Source: Nitrobacteraceae bacterium AZCC 1564
GTDB lineage: Bacteria > Pseudomonadota > Alphaproteobacteria > Rhizobiales > Xanthobacteraceae
NCBI GenBank assembly: GCA_036924835.1
Contig: JBAGRR010000001.1
Span: 186,001 to 250,000 of the forward strand
DNA length: 64,000 nucleotides
Reading direction: 5' to 3'
The notes under the pieces are model-generated. The model saw only the letters and a program-made list of their open reading frames with translations. It did not search any database and was not told the origin of the DNA. Each line of letters begins with the position of its first letter. Within the stretch, counting starts at the first letter, position 1. The position numbers were made by a program, and so were the translations under genes. Below, in pieces: positions 17,668 to 29,147 of the stretch.

Positions 17668-18018
17668 CTACGCTGTCTTCGTGAACATTGTCAGGACACC
17701 GTTGTCGTCGATGTTGATCGCGACGACCTGTGCTGAACTGACACCTTTGGCTTTCAGCGCCTCAGAAATCGTAGGCGACGCGTCAATCGATGTCCGCAGC
17801 GATTGCAGATCCTCCTCGCTGGTGCGCGACACAAGCGCATCGACTTGCGAACGCACTGACGGCGACAAATCCTTTACGTCCACGACCTGGACGCTGCGAA
17901 TTCTCGGCTGAGATTGTGTTTCAGACTGTGCAGGAGGCTGTTTAGCAGGGGCCTGCGCCAGCGCTGGTACTCCGAGAACAAGCAGTGCACCGGTGGCTAC
18001 TGTTGTAAGCAATCGCAT
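17668..18018 (-). CDS. hypothetical secreted protein
   Basis: A 116-residue protein with a clear signal peptide (MRLLTTVATGALLVLGVPAL, cleavage near ALAQA). A Gln/Pro-rich stretch follows, then a compact domain with VQVVDVKDLSPSVRSQVDAL and a terminal strand region VVAINIDDNGVLTMFTKTA. I do not recognise the family. It is likely periplasmic. No partner gene is evident; the next gene on the same strand is marC, 115 bases upstream. Confidence 0.75.
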   Translation of the reverse strand: MRLLTTVATGALLVLGVPALAQAPAKQPPAQSETQSQPRIRSVQVVDVKDLSPSVRSQVDALVSRTSEEDLQSLRTSIDASPTISEALKAKGVSSAQVVAINIDDNGVLTMFTKTA

Positions 18019-18133
18019 GATCGATACCTTTCCAGTTCGGGGTACGGAACACGCCTGTTATCGTCGAAAGGTGGTCAGCGCCTGATGTTGATGCGGTCAT
18101 TCGATGAAACAGATGTGATAACAATGTGCACAT

Positions 18134-18760
18134 CTAGCTCTGGCCGAATGCCGTCCGGGCGCCGTCGATCACGAATTGTACAGCGAGTGCCGCAAGCACC
18201 ACGCCGAGCAAGCGTGAAAGAACGACATTTCCGGTAATCCCAAGCAGTTTCGCAACGCGTCCCGCAAAGGCAAAAGCGGCCGCGCACAACGCAGCCACAA
18301 CGGCGATGATGACGATCAGAGCAGTTAAAGTCACAGGATCGCTTCCTGTACGCCCCGCCAGCAGCAATGTGGCAGTGATTGCACCCGGGCCCGCGATCAA
18401 CGGGGTGGCCACAGGGAATGCTGCGATATCACGGACTTTCTCTTCGATGGCCTGTTCCGCCTCGCGCACCTCACGCGCTGGACGCGTACCAAGCACCATT
18501 TCAAAGGCGACCACGAACAGCAAAATGCCCCCGGAAATCCGGAAGGCGGGGAGGCCAATACCGAGGCGATCGAGCAGCCAGTTCCCGACCAGCGCAGTTC
18601 CCGCAAGGATGAGGGCTGCAATGACCGATGCGCGCAAACCAACGCCTCTGCGGGCCGCGTCCGGAAGCCCATGGGTCGCGGACAGAAACGCAGGTACGAT
18701 CCCAACCGGATCGACGACCACGATCAACGTTACGAAGGCAGTCAAAGCATAGTCGAGCAC
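18134..18760 (-). CDS. MarC family integral membrane protein
   Basis: A 208-residue protein with six predicted membrane helices. The MarC/UPF0056 markers are VVVDPVGIVPAFL near the start, RISGGILLFVVAFEMV in the middle and FPVATPLIAGPGAIT. The role of MarC proteins is unknown; the earlier link to multiple antibiotic resistance was not upheld. GTG 18758-18760 is chosen because AAGGGA precedes it and the family starts close to this point; the frame is open to 18817. Confidence 0.9.
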   Translation of the reverse strand: MLDYALTAFVTLIVVVDPVGIVPAFLSATHGLPDAARRGVGLRASVIAALILAGTALVGNWLLDRLGIGLPAFRISGGILLFVVAFEMVLGTRPAREVREAEQAIEEKVRDIAAFPVATPLIAGPGAITATLLLAGRTGSDPVTLTALIVIIAVVAALCAAAFAFAGRVAKLLGITGNVVLSRLLGVVLAALAVQFVIDGARTAFGQS

Positions 18761-19006
18761 AGCAATCCCTTGGCTCTTTCCGAGCAGCTTTTGGCGAGCC
18801 GCCGAACTATATCTCAAGGGGAGGGATCAAGCGCCAAACACATGTTTGATCACCGCCGGAATGCACGTCCGTAGGCGTGTTTTTTGCTCTCGTAACTCGC
18901 TGAAAGCGTGGCGTTTTTCGGGGCGTTTTTGAGTGGCGCTGCGATTGGCTTTGGCGCGCGAATTCGCCTATATAACAGCAACAAATTCGCACCCAGGATT
19001 CGCATT

Positions 19007-21724
<2,718 letters not shown>

Positions 21725-21828
21725 TCCGCCGTTCTGCGGTTGCGGGTATAGCCCTAGGTTCTGGAGACGTTCTCGTCCGCCCACCAAGACTGGGCGTAGA
21801 AATGATCTGAACTGGAGACACAGACAAC

Positions 21829-22254
21829 ATGGTGGGCGACACAAACATTCGGGCTGGCCAGTGCCATTGCGGTGCGGTGCGGTTCCAGGTGACGCTCAGC
21901 GACGGCTTCAATTCGATCCGCCGCTGCACTTGCTCTTACTGCCGAATGCGGGGCGCCGTCGTTGTCATGGCGGAAACGGGTGGAATCAAGCTCCTGCGAG
22001 GCGAGGATGCGTTAACAAGCTATCGCTTCCATACCGGATCAGCGCAGCACTTCTTCTGTTCTCGCTGCGGAATATACACACACCATCAACGACGATCTGA
22101 CCAGAATCTATATGCCGTAAACGTGGCTTGCCTGGATGGGGTAAGCCCGTTCGATTTCTCTGAGGTGCCTGTCATGGATGGCATCAATCACACGAACGAC
22201 ACCGGCAGGCCAACGCGTCGAGCAGGCACACTCCGCTTCATCCCAGCCGACTAA
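21829..22254 (+). CDS. GFA-family (glutathione-dependent formaldehyde-activating type) zinc protein
   Basis: A 141-residue protein of the GFA/CENP-V fold. The zinc cysteines are seen in GQCHCGAVRF, RRCTCSYCRMRGA and FFCSRCGIYTHH. Members bind zinc and some act on S-hydroxymethylglutathione, but most have no proven substrate. The start ATG 21829 follows CTGGAGA at 21812-21818. It lies 104 bases after gyrA with no terminator seen between, though a shared function is unlikely. Confidence 0.88.
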   Translation: MVGDTNIRAGQCHCGAVRFQVTLSDGFNSIRRCTCSYCRMRGAVVVMAETGGIKLLRGEDALTSYRFHTGSAQHFFCSRCGIYTHHQRRSDQNLYAVNVACLDGVSPFDFSEVPVMDGINHTNDTGRPTRRAGTLRFIPAD

Positions 22255-22392
22255 CTATCGCTGTCAGCCGACGACCGCTCGACAATGCTCTCGCCTAGAG
22301 GCTGACCGTCTCCAACCATCTGTTGCAGACTTTGATGCCGTAGAACGGCGGTGCGCGGTCAGCACCGGAAGGCGATGACGGCGACCGCCGAG

Positions 22393-22417
22393 GCGAACTT
22401 TGAATTCGGGACACTAG
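22393..22417. repeat. half element of the GTTCGC inverted-repeat family
   Basis: GCGAACTTTG followed by AATTCGGGACACTAG is the right end of the family seen at 29.1 and 47.7 kb. No matching left arm was found within 100 bases, so this appears to be a solo end. Its CTAG supplies the TAG stop codon of the minus-strand gene ending at 22414. Confidence 0.8.
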
Positions 22418-22663
22418 CGCCGGTCCGTGGTGATCACACGTACAGATTGGATCGTAGTATTACCGCTGCCGCGCAGACAGGCGGCGTCGACGTGCGGCCA
22501 GGCCTGATTTGCGCAAGCTGCATCGACCGTCGTGCTCGCTGCGGGCGCGGTTTTGGCAATGGTGGTCTGACCTGCTTCCACCTCAGGGGGCAAAGCCCGG
22601 AGAAAATGTGATGCCTGCTGCGATCGCTGCCGCAGCAACGACCACCGAAATCGCTCTTATCAT
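22414..22663 (-). pseudogene. small secreted protein gene with a one-base frameshift
   Basis: From ATG 22661-22663 the minus strand reads MIRAISVVVAAAAIAAG and then a short hydrophobic end, a typical signal peptide, and hits TGA right after FAP. Dropping one C from the CCCCC run that follows restores a frame that continues EVEAGQTTIAKTAPAAST and VDAACANQAWPHVDAACL, ending VRVITTDRR at 22414. The mature part, with paired cysteines, resembles short exported proteins common in Bradyrhizobium. Either the gene is newly broken or the extra C is a read error. The TAG stop lies inside a repeat element. Confidence 0.6.
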
Positions 22664-22826
22664 GATTATGCCCCTGTCAGCGCCGCCCTGCTGGCATGCT
22701 TGGCAAGGAGACGCGGGAGCGGAGCGAAAGGTTCACAAGTTCTTAAAAATATAACCGCCGGGCTTTGCGGGGCGGACTGGAACTCTGCGCGCTTGCGGGC
22801 GTTCGCCGGGCAGGGTAGGACGGAGT

Positions 22827-23324
22827 ATGTCCCGAGTTGCATTCTATCCGGGGTCGTTCGACCCCGTCACCAACGGTCATCTGGATGTGGTGCGGCAGGC
22901 CTGCAGCCTGGTGGATCGCCTCGTCGTGGCCATCGGCATCCACCCCGGAAAGGCGCCGCTTTTCTCGACGGAAGAACGGCTTGAGATGGTGATGGAAGTG
23001 TTTGCGCCCATCGCCGCCAAGGTTGGCTGCAAGATTGAGTGTGTCACCTTCGGAGACTTGACCGTCACCGCCGCGCAGCGGGTGGGAGCGACCGTTTTGA
23101 TCCGCGGCCTGCGCGACGGGACCGACTTGGACTACGAAATGCAGATCGCAGGTATGAACCAGACAATGGCCCCCGAAGTTCATACTGTTTTCATCCCTGC
23201 CTCCGCGACCGTCCGCCCGATCACCGCCACACTGGTGCGGCAGATCGCCAGCATGGGCGGCGACGTTACCCCCTTTGTGCCCAAGGCCGTCGCGGCGCGC
23301 CTCAAGACCAAGTTCGCTGGCTAA
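22827..23324 (+). CDS. coaD: phosphopantetheine adenylyltransferase
   Basis: CoaD transfers AMP to 4-phosphopantetheine, the fourth step of coenzyme A synthesis. The 165-residue protein has the nucleotidyl-transferase motif [15 protein letters not shown] near the start, the substrate loop [18 protein letters not shown] and a C-terminal helix region ending [10 protein letters not shown]. The usual SSS/T pair before the last helix reads SATVRPIT here, a modest deviation. It is followed after 27 bases by a cyclophilin gene. Confidence 0.97.
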   Translation: MSRVAFYPGSFDPVTNGHLDVVRQACSLVDRLVVAIGIHPGKAPLFSTEERLEMVMEVFAPIAAKVGCKIECVTFGDLTVTAAQRVGATVLIRGLRDGTDLDYEMQIAGMNQTMAPEVHTVFIPASATVRPITATLVRQIASMGGDVTPFVPKAVAARLKTKFAG

Positions 23325-23351
23325 CCAATCCTCCTTCAATCCGGAGTTTCC

Positions 23352-23894
23352 ATGATCCGCATCCTCGCTGTCTTCGCGGCCCTCGTTCTTGCTGCGCCCG
23401 CGTTCTCGCAGGCGCTGCCTGCCGGCCTCGACAAGAACAATGCCATTGTGATCGACACCAACAAGGGGCGCGTCATCATCAAGCTGCGTCCAGACCTTGC
23501 TCCGAAGCACGCCGAACGCCTCAAGCAACTCGCGCGCGACGGCTACTACAACAATGTCCCGTTCCATCGCGTGATCGAGGGGTTCATGGCGCAGACCGGC
23601 GACGGACAGCGCTTTAACGGGACCGGCGGTTCCAAGTATCCGAACTTACCGGCTGAATTCTCTAATGTGCCATTCAAGCGCGGCATCGTTGGCATGGCCC
23701 GCGCCGGCGACCCTAATTCGGCCAATTCGCAGTTCTTTATTATGTTTGCAGATGGCTCGTTCCTGAACGGCAAGTACACCGTGATCGGTGAGGTCGTCTC
23801 CGGCATGGATGTCGTCGACAAGATCAAGCGCGGCGAGCCGGTTCAGGATCCTGATAAGATGCTGAAGGTGCAGGTCGCGTCCGATATCAAATAG
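23352..23894 (+). CDS. periplasmic cyclophilin-type peptidyl-prolyl isomerase
   Basis: A 180-residue cyclophilin that speeds proline cis-trans isomerisation in secreted proteins. The signal peptide is MIRILAVFAALVLAAPAFSQ. The catalytic core is complete: VPFHRVIEGFMAQTGDG carries the active Arg, and GMARAGDPNSANSQFFIMF the substrate site. It lies between coaD and a secreted TonB-C-like gene, in a run of same-strand genes that ends with a second cyclophilin. Confidence 0.95.
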   Translation: MIRILAVFAALVLAAPAFSQALPAGLDKNNAIVIDTNKGRVIIKLRPDLAPKHAERLKQLARDGYYNNVPFHRVIEGFMAQTGDGQRFNGTGGSKYPNLPAEFSNVPFKRGIVGMARAGDPNSANSQFFIMFADGSFLNGKYTVIGEVVSGMDVVDKIKRGEPVQDPDKMLKVQVASDIK

Positions 23895-23918
23895 GACAGC
23901 ATCGTTCACGAGGTGGGG

Positions 23919-24365
23919 ATGTCGCGAAAGCCAAGTCTAGTTGTTTTCGCGGCATTGCTCGCCATATCAATCCTGGTGCCGGGGACCCCGGCGCGTGCCG
24001 AAGAAGCACCAGCCAACACCCTTCACGAGATTTTCGAGAAGCTGAAGCACTGCTGGAAGTCTCCCAGATTGCCGCTGTCGCATGCGGGGATGCAGGTCAC
24101 GGTGCTCGTCAGTTTCACGCGCAATGGTGAAATCCTTGGTCACCCCCGGATTACCTATGAATCTCCGAATGCGACCGATGACGACCGGCTCCAGTATCGG
24201 ATCGCCGTGATGAACACACTACAGGCCTGCACGCCGATGCCTTTTACCGACAGTCTCGGCAACGCAGTGGCTGGACGCCCATTCACCGTGCGGTTTGACG
24301 ACCGCAGACGTAAACCCAAACCGAGAGAGAGACAGGCATGGCTGAGACCACCGAAAATACTTTGA
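23919..24365 (+). CDS. hypothetical secreted protein with a TonB-C-like domain
   Basis: A 148-residue protein with a signal peptide (LVVFAALLAISILVPGTPAR, cleavage near ARAEE). The mature part has HEIFEKLKHCWKSP, VTVLVSFTRNGEILGHPRI and YRIAVMNTLQACTPMPF. This pattern resembles the TolA/TonB C-terminal domain family, but the match is weak. ATG 23919 follows the GAGGTGGGG run. Its last 28 bases overlap the start of the second cyclophilin, which suggests translational coupling between the two. Confidence 0.75.
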   Translation: MSRKPSLVVFAALLAISILVPGTPARAEEAPANTLHEIFEKLKHCWKSPRLPLSHAGMQVTVLVSFTRNGEILGHPRITYESPNATDDDRLQYRIAVMNTLQACTPMPFTDSLGNAVAGRPFTVRFDDRRRKPKPRERQAWLRPPKIL

Positions 24366-24805
24366 TCCTCGAAACCACGCAGGGGCCCGTGACCATCGAA
24401 ATGCGTCCAGACCTTGCACCCGGCCACGTCGCCCGGATCAAGGAACTGGTGCGTGAAGGCTTCTACGACGGCATCGTCTTCCACCGCGTAATTGAGGGCT
24501 TCATGGCCCAGACCGGCTGCCCGCAGGGCACCGGCACCGGCGGTTCAGGCCAGAAGCTCAAGGCCGAGTTTAACGAGGAGCCGCATGTGCGCGGCACCGC
24601 GTCGATGGCCCGTGCTGCCAACCCGGATTCCGGCGACAGCCAGTTCTTTATCTGCTTCGACGATGCCCGCTTCCTCGACCGCCAGTACACGGTCTGGGGC
24701 AAGGTGACCTCCGGCATGGAGAACGTCGACAAGATCAAGCGCGGCGAGCCGGTCCAGAACCCGGACAAGATCGTCAAGGCTTATATGGCTGCTGACGCCG
24801 CTTGA
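24338..24805 (+). CDS. cytoplasmic cyclophilin-type peptidyl-prolyl isomerase
   Basis: A 155-residue cyclophilin without a signal peptide. The catalytic segment IVFHRVIEGFMAQTGCPQG and the ASMARAANPDSGDSQFFICF region are intact, as is the common ending VDKIKRGEPV. It shares most of its core with the exported cyclophilin 440 bases upstream, so the two are probably old paralogues serving cytoplasm and periplasm. A strong terminator hairpin begins 9 bases after its stop. Confidence 0.95.
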   Translation: MAETTENTLILETTQGPVTIEMRPDLAPGHVARIKELVREGFYDGIVFHRVIEGFMAQTGCPQGTGTGGSGQKLKAEFNEEPHVRGTASMARAANPDSGDSQFFICFDDARFLDRQYTVWGKVTSGMENVDKIKRGEPVQNPDKIVKAYMAADAA

Positions 24806-24813
24806 TCGGGAGA

Positions 24814-24850
24814 CTAAAGCGCGATGATCTCGCGCTTTAGTTTGTTATTT
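24814..24850 (+). terminator. terminator after the cyclophilin cluster
   Basis: CTAAAGCGCGA (24814-24824) pairs perfectly with TCGCGCTTTAG (24830-24840) over 11 bp, followed by TTTGTTATTT. Confidence 0.88.
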
Positions 24851-24899
24851 GAACATGATCTTATCGGAAAACCGCTACACACTTTTCCGGATCATGCTT
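24851..24899. repeat. dispersed imperfect palindrome of a different family
   Basis: GAACATGATCTTATCGG and CCGGATCATGCTT form an imperfect inverted repeat around CTACACACTTTT. This type, with ATGATC ends and AAAACC/TTTTCC inner parts, is as I recall very common between genes in Bradyrhizobium and relatives. It is unrelated in sequence to the GTTCGC family elsewhere in the window. Confidence 0.6.
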
Positions 24900-24956
24900 G
24901 TCTCTATTCGATAGCGGATGGCCGGGCATGTCCCGGCCATCGACATTTGGGCCTCC

Positions 24957-26033
24957 ATGCGTACCGATTTGTTCGACTTCGACCTGCCTGAAACCAGCAT
25001 CGCGCTGCGGCCTGCGAGCCCGCGCGATACCGCGCGCATGCTCGTCGTGCGGCCGGGCCAAGACCTGCAGGACACGACGGTTCGCAATCTCGCGGAGTTT
25101 CTCGGTCCCGGCGATCAGCTCGTGGTCAACGATACCAAGGTGATCCCGGCACAGCTCTCCGGCCGCAGGATCGGCAGAGAAACCGAGCCGAAAATCGAGG
25201 CGACGCTGGTCAAGCGGCTCGACGGATCGCGCTGGCAGGCGCTGGTGAAGCCGGCGCGGAAACTATCAATCGGCGACGTCGTGCGGTTCGGCAATGAGGG
25301 ACGTGTCTGCCTGCTGGGCAATCTCGATGCGCAGGTTGAGCATAAGGGAGAGAACGGCGAGATCGTGCTGTCGTTTTCGTTCCACGGTCCGGTGCTGGAT
25401 CAGGCTATTGCCGACGTCGGCGCACCGCCACTGCCGCCTTATATCGCGTCCCGCCGGACGCCTGACGATCGCGATGCGAGCGATTATCAAACCATGTTCG
25501 CCGCGAATGAGGGCGCCGTTGCGGCTCCCACCGCGGGCTTGCATTTCACGCCGGATCTCGAAGCCTCGCTCAAGGCGCGTGGTATCGGCCTCAATCGCGT
25601 TACGCTGCATGTCAGTGCCGGCACCTTCCTACCGGTGAAGACAGATGATACCGCCGATCATCGCATGTATGCGGAGTGGGGCACGGTCTCGGCCGAAACC
25701 GCGCGCGTACTGAATGAGGCACGCGCCAAAGGCGGACGCATCGTTGCGGTCGGGTCGACCTCGCTGCGGCTGCTGGAGAGCGCTGCCACCGAGGACGGCA
25801 TTATTCAGCCTTTCACGGATGAGACTGCGATCTTCATCACTCCGGGTTACCGCTTCAAGGCAGTGGACGTGATGATGACGAACTTCCATTTGCCGCGCTC
25901 GACGCTGTTCATGCTTGTCTCGGCGTTCAGTGGGCTCGAGACCATGCAGAAGGCCTATGCGCATGCGATTGCGAATGGCTATCGCTTTTATTCCTATGGC
26001 GACGCGTGCCTGTTGTTTCGCGCGCCGAGCTGA
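24957..26033 (+). CDS. queA: S-adenosylmethionine:tRNA ribosyltransferase-isomerase
   Basis: QueA transfers and rearranges the ribose of SAM onto preQ1 at tRNA position 34 to make epoxyqueuosine. The 358-residue protein begins [20 protein letters not shown], the normal N-terminus; the frame is open 13 codons earlier. Family markers are [43 protein letters not shown] and [20 protein letters not shown]. It is followed after 15 bases by tgt, so two successive steps of queuosine synthesis share an operon. Confidence 0.97.
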   Translation: MRTDLFDFDLPETSIALRPASPRDTARMLVVRPGQDLQDTTVRNLAEFLGPGDQLVVNDTKVIPAQLSGRRIGRETEPKIEATLVKRLDGSRWQALVKPARKLSIGDVVRFGNEGRVCLLGNLDAQVEHKGENGEIVLSFSFHGPVLDQAIADVGAPPLPPYIASRRTPDDRDASDYQTMFAANEGAVAAPTAGLHFTPDLEASLKARGIGLNRVTLHVSAGTFLPVKTDDTADHRMYAEWGTVSAETARVLNEARAKGGRIVAVGSTSLRLLESAATEDGIIQPFTDETAIFITPGYRFKAVDVMMTNFHLPRSTLFMLVSAFSGLETMQKAYAHAIANGYRFYSYGDACLLFRAPS

Positions 26034-26048
26034 CCGATAACGCCGCGG

Positions 26049-27185
26049 ATGACAGTCGCTAATCATTTCAAACTCTTGGGCCGGGACGGTGAAGCGCGCA
26101 CCGGCGAGCTGACCACCCCGCATGGCGTCGTGCACACACCGGCCTTCATGCCGGTCGGGACTGCCGGCGCAATGAAAGGCATACACTGGCGGGATATCCG
26201 CGAGACCGGCGCGGACATCGTGCTGGGGAACACCTATCACCTGATGCTGCGTCCGGGGGCTGAGCGCATCGCCGCGCTGGGTGGGCTCCAGAAATTCACC
26301 ACCTGGAATGGCCCGATGCTGACCGACTCCGGCGGCTTCCAGGTGATGTCCTTGGCCAAACTGCGCAAGGTGACCGAGCACGCTGTCACGTTCAGCTCTC
26401 ACATCGACGGCGCGAAGATTGAGCTTTCGCCCGAGCGCGCAATTGAGGTCCAGCGGCTATTCGGCTCGGACATCGCCATGCAGCTTGATGAATGTGTGCG
26501 GTTGCCGGCCGAGCGGGCCGACATCGAGCGCGCTATGCATCTTTCGCTACGCTGGGCAGAGCGCTGCAAGCGCGCCTTCGAGACCGCGCCGGACGGCTAC
26601 ATGCTGTTCGGCATCGGGCAGGGAGGCGACGTTCCCGAGCTGCGGCGCGAAAGCGCCCGTGCGCTGATCGACATGGGTTTCCACGGCTATGCCATTGGCG
26701 GACTTGCGGTCGGCGAGCCGCAGGAGGTTATGCTGGCAATGATCGAGGAGGTCGCGCCAATCCTGCCGCAGGATCGTCCACGGTACCTGATGGGCGTGGG
26801 GACGCCTGATGACCTGCTGGAGGCGGTGGCACGGGGCATCGACATGTTCGATTGCGTCATGCCGACGCGGAATGGCCGTCACGGTCACGTCTTCACGCGG
26901 CATGGCATCATCAACCTGCGCAACGCGCGACACGCCAATGATCCGCGGCCGCTCGATGAGCAAAGCACTTGGCCTGCTACGCGAAGTTATTCGCGTGCCT
27001 ATTTGCATCATCTCGTGAAATCGGAAGAAACGCTCGGCGCGATGCTGCTGTCCGAGATCAATATCGCTTATTACCAGCATCTCATGCAGGGCAGCCGCGC
27101 CGCCATTGCCGCCGGCAAGTTTGACGATTTCCGCGCCTGCACGCGCGAGGGGTGGACCCGAGGGGACATCGCGCCGCTCGCTTAA
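26049..27185 (+). CDS. tgt: queuine tRNA-guanine transglycosylase lacking its zinc site
   Basis: Tgt swaps guanine 34 of tRNA for preQ1 in queuosine synthesis. The 378-residue protein has both catalytic aspartates (D93 in LTDSGGFQVMSL, D268 in MFDCVMPTRNGRHG) and substrate residues such as GIGQGGD and GGLAVGE. The four zinc ligands of the family (C318, C320, C323, H349 in Zymomonas) fall exactly at S306, W308, T311 and I337, with the 2-3-26 spacing kept. The structural zinc site is therefore gone although the surrounding SRAYLHHL is intact. It is in one operon with queA. Confidence 0.96.
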   Translation: MTVANHFKLLGRDGEARTGELTTPHGVVHTPAFMPVGTAGAMKGIHWRDIRETGADIVLGNTYHLMLRPGAERIAALGGLQKFTTWNGPMLTDSGGFQVMSLAKLRKVTEHAVTFSSHIDGAKIELSPERAIEVQRLFGSDIAMQLDECVRLPAERADIERAMHLSLRWAERCKRAFETAPDGYMLFGIGQGGDVPELRRESARALIDMGFHGYAIGGLAVGEPQEVMLAMIEEVAPILPQDRPRYLMGVGTPDDLLEAVARGIDMFDCVMPTRNGRHGHVFTRHGIINLRNARHANDPRPLDEQSTWPATRSYSRAYLHHLVKSEETLGAMLLSEINIAYYQHLMQGSRAAIAAGKFDDFRACTREGWTRGDIAPLA

Positions 27186-27291
27186 TCTACGGCGCGATTT
27201 TACCTTTCCAAGCGGCTCATCCTTTTTGTGAACGGAAGGCTTCAGCAGATTTCAGTTGCTTATGATTCCGGTGAATCTGCGGTTCGCGATC

Positions 27292-27510
27292 TCAATTGCA
27301 GGCGAACGGTTTCGTCGCCGGATGCTTGGTCACGAAACCGCAGCCGCAGGTATCGCAGGTCCATAGATAGCTCACTTCGTTGTCAGCAAGCAGGACCGAA
27401 GCTTCTGCAGCAACCATCGTATCCGAGCAAATCACGCAAATGGGCTTGTCGCTCGGACGCAGCGGCACCAGAGACGCATTGGTCGACAGAATTTCAGCGA
27501 TTGCTGACAT
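27292..27510 (-). CDS. small CxxC/CxxCxC zinc-ribbon-like protein
   Basis: A 72-residue protein with CVIC at about residues 26-29 and CDTCGCG at about 53-59, separated by a strand-rich VLLADNEVSYLWT. This arrangement suggests a zinc ribbon. The end is KHPATKPFACN. The start is fixed by a very strong AAGGGGGG before the ATG at 27508-27510. I do not recognise a named family; similar short proteins are usual in this bacterial group. It is convergent with tgt. Confidence 0.75.
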   Translation of the reverse strand: MSAIAEILSTNASLVPLRPSDKPICVICSDTMVAAEASVLLADNEVSYLWTCDTCGCGFVTKHPATKPFACN

Positions 27511-27741
27511 CGTGACCCCCCTTGAGTTCGGAGACAGGTGGTACGATACGCGAGAAGTTTGAACATGTGGCAACACAAATACGTTCCTTTTGAGATAGTT
27601 CTTGTGATCTTTTTGTTTTGCGTTGCAACGCCTTCACTGCGCCGTGATTGCCTCTTGCATGGAAATACCGACGCATCTTAATGGCGGAAGTCTTTCGTCT
27701 CGCGCGGCTTTGCCGCTCGCGCACAACTCCGGAGAACCGCC

Positions 27742-28719
27742 ATGGACACACGCTCAGGCACTGACGCTGCGCACAACGCGGGTCGTGGCCGCGTCTACGA
27801 CAGCATTGTCGATGCATTCGGCGACACACCAACCGTTCGTCTGCGCAGGCTGCCGGAGCAGCACGGCGTCAAAGCGACAATTCTCGCCAAACTGGAATAT
27901 TTCAATCCGGCGGCCAGCGTGAAGGATCGCATTGGTGCGGCGATGGTCATCGCCATGGAAAAGGCAGGCGTTATCAATCCGGAGACTGTGCTGATCGAGC
28001 CCACGTCGGGCAACACCGGTATCGCGCTTGCGTTCGTCGCCGCGTCACGCGGCTACAGGCTGAAGCTGGTCATGCCGGAATCGATGTCGATCGAACGGCG
28101 CAAGATGTTGGCATTCCTCGGCGCCGAGATCATCCTTACGCCCGCCTCGCAGGGCATGAAGGGAGCAATCGCCACCGCTGAGGAATTAATCCGCAATACA
28201 CCCAATTCGGTGATGCCCCAACAATTCAAGAACCTTGCGAACCCCGACGTGCATCGCCGCACCACTGCTGAGGAAATCTGGAACGATACCAAGGGCAATC
28301 TTGATATCTTCGTGGCGGGCGTCGGTACTGGTGGTACCATCACCGGCGTCGGGCAGGTGCTAAAGCCGCGCAAACCGTCCCTGCGCGTTGTCGCCGTCGA
28401 ACCGGAGGAGAGCGCCGTGCTGTCCGGTGGCCAGCATTCGCCACACAAGATTCAGGGCATCGGCGCCGGCTTTGTGCCGGACATTCTTGACCGTTCGGTG
28501 ATCGACGAGATCGTGAAGGTCAACAGTGCCACTGCCATCGAAACTTCGCGGGCGCTGGCACGGCTTGAAGGCATTCCCGGCGGCATTTCATCCGGTGCGG
28601 CGATTGCGGCCGCGCTCGAACTCGGCAAGCGGCCGGAGAATGCCGGCAAGGTCATTCTCGCCGTCGTGCCGTCGTTCTCGGAACGCTATCTTTCGACGGC
28701 TTTGTTTGAAGGAATCTGA
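27742..28719 (+). CDS. cysK: cysteine synthase A
   Basis: CysK condenses O-acetylserine and sulfide to cysteine with pyridoxal phosphate. The 325-residue protein has the PLP lysine in [11 protein letters not shown], the substrate loop [12 protein letters not shown], the phosphate-binding [10 protein letters not shown] and the C-terminal [15 protein letters not shown] 15-residue N-terminal extension precedes the usual start. GGAG at 27730-27733 supports ATG 27742. It lies 16 bases before a BrnA-like gene. Confidence 0.95.
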   Translation: MDTRSGTDAAHNAGRGRVYDSIVDAFGDTPTVRLRRLPEQHGVKATILAKLEYFNPAASVKDRIGAAMVIAMEKAGVINPETVLIEPTSGNTGIALAFVAASRGYRLKLVMPESMSIERRKMLAFLGAEIILTPASQGMKGAIATAEELIRNTPNSVMPQQFKNLANPDVHRRTTAEEIWNDTKGNLDIFVAGVGTGGTITGVGQVLKPRKPSLRVVAVEPEESAVLSGGQHSPHKIQGIGAGFVPDILDRSVIDEIVKVNSATAIETSRALARLEGIPGGISSGAAIAAALELGKRPENAGKVILAVVPSFSERYLSTALFEGI

Positions 28720-28735
28720 CCTAAGGAATTTAACT

Positions 28736-28981
28736 ATGGCATCACCCCCACGCCGGCCGCGTACGCTAAGCGACGCAAAGACGGAAGCCGAAGCCGTATT
28801 CAAATCACTGACCACCAAGAAGGCAGAGCCTGTGCCCAAAGCGCCGGTCATTCCGGGCGTCAAGGAGCTGGTGTCGCTTCGGATCGATCAGGATGTGCTT
28901 GAGCACTTCCAGGAAGGTGGTCCCGGCTGGCAGGACCGCATCAACGCGGCCCTGCGCAAAGCGGCTGGCCTCGCGGACTAG
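28736..28981 (+). CDS. BrnA-type antitoxin-like protein
   Basis: An 81-residue protein with a basic, Pro-rich N-terminus (MASPPRRPRTLSD) and the BrnA-like C-terminus VSLRIDQDVLEHFQEGGPGW followed by QDRINAALRKA. This is the ribbon-helix-helix segment typical of BrnA antitoxins and related stand-alone proteins. No BrnT toxin lies beside it: upstream is cysK (16 bases), downstream are repeats. It is therefore an orphan, perhaps a DNA-binding protein co-transcribed with cysK. Its TAG stop (28979-28981) lies inside the CTAGTG end of a repeat. Confidence 0.8.
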   Translation: MASPPRRPRTLSDAKTEAEAVFKSLTTKKAEPVPKAPVIPGVKELVSLRIDQDVLEHFQEGGPGWQDRINAALRKAAGLAD

Positions 28982-29056
28982 TGTGGCGTCTCGCAATTGC
29001 CGATTACTCTTGCGGCTGGTTTCTTATCGGCAATTGCGAGACAAGAGCCACACTAG
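28978..29056. repeat. inverted repeat element with CTAGTG ends (copy 2)
   Basis: The ends are CTAGTGTGG and CCACACTAG. Perfect 17-bp inner arms lie at 28988-29004 and 29026-29042 (GTCTCGCAATTGCCGAT and its complement) around a 21-base loop. The ends match the family, but the inner arms differ from the GTTCGC type, so this is a variant subfamily. Confidence 0.9.
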
Positions 29057-29069
29057 CATTTTGATTTTG

Positions 29070-29145
29070 CTAGTGTCCTTTCGAATCCAAAGTTCGCTAC
29101 AAAGTGTGCCACACAATCAGGCGAACTTTGGATTCGGTACACTAG
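29070..29145. repeat. inverted repeat element, GTTCGC family (copy 3)
   Basis: The ends are CTAGTGTCC and GGTACACTAG. Perfect 16-bp arms lie at 29082-29097 (CGAATCCAAAGTTCGC) and 29121-29136. It follows the previous element after 13 bases, so two members sit in tandem between an antitoxin-like gene and a convergent gene. Confidence 0.92.
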
Positions 29146-29147
29146 GA

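Noticed and set aside
27186-27741. Riboswitch (SAM or similar) before cysK
   Set aside because: I could not find a convincing conserved core or pseudoknot by eye; only a strong ribosome site is visible.
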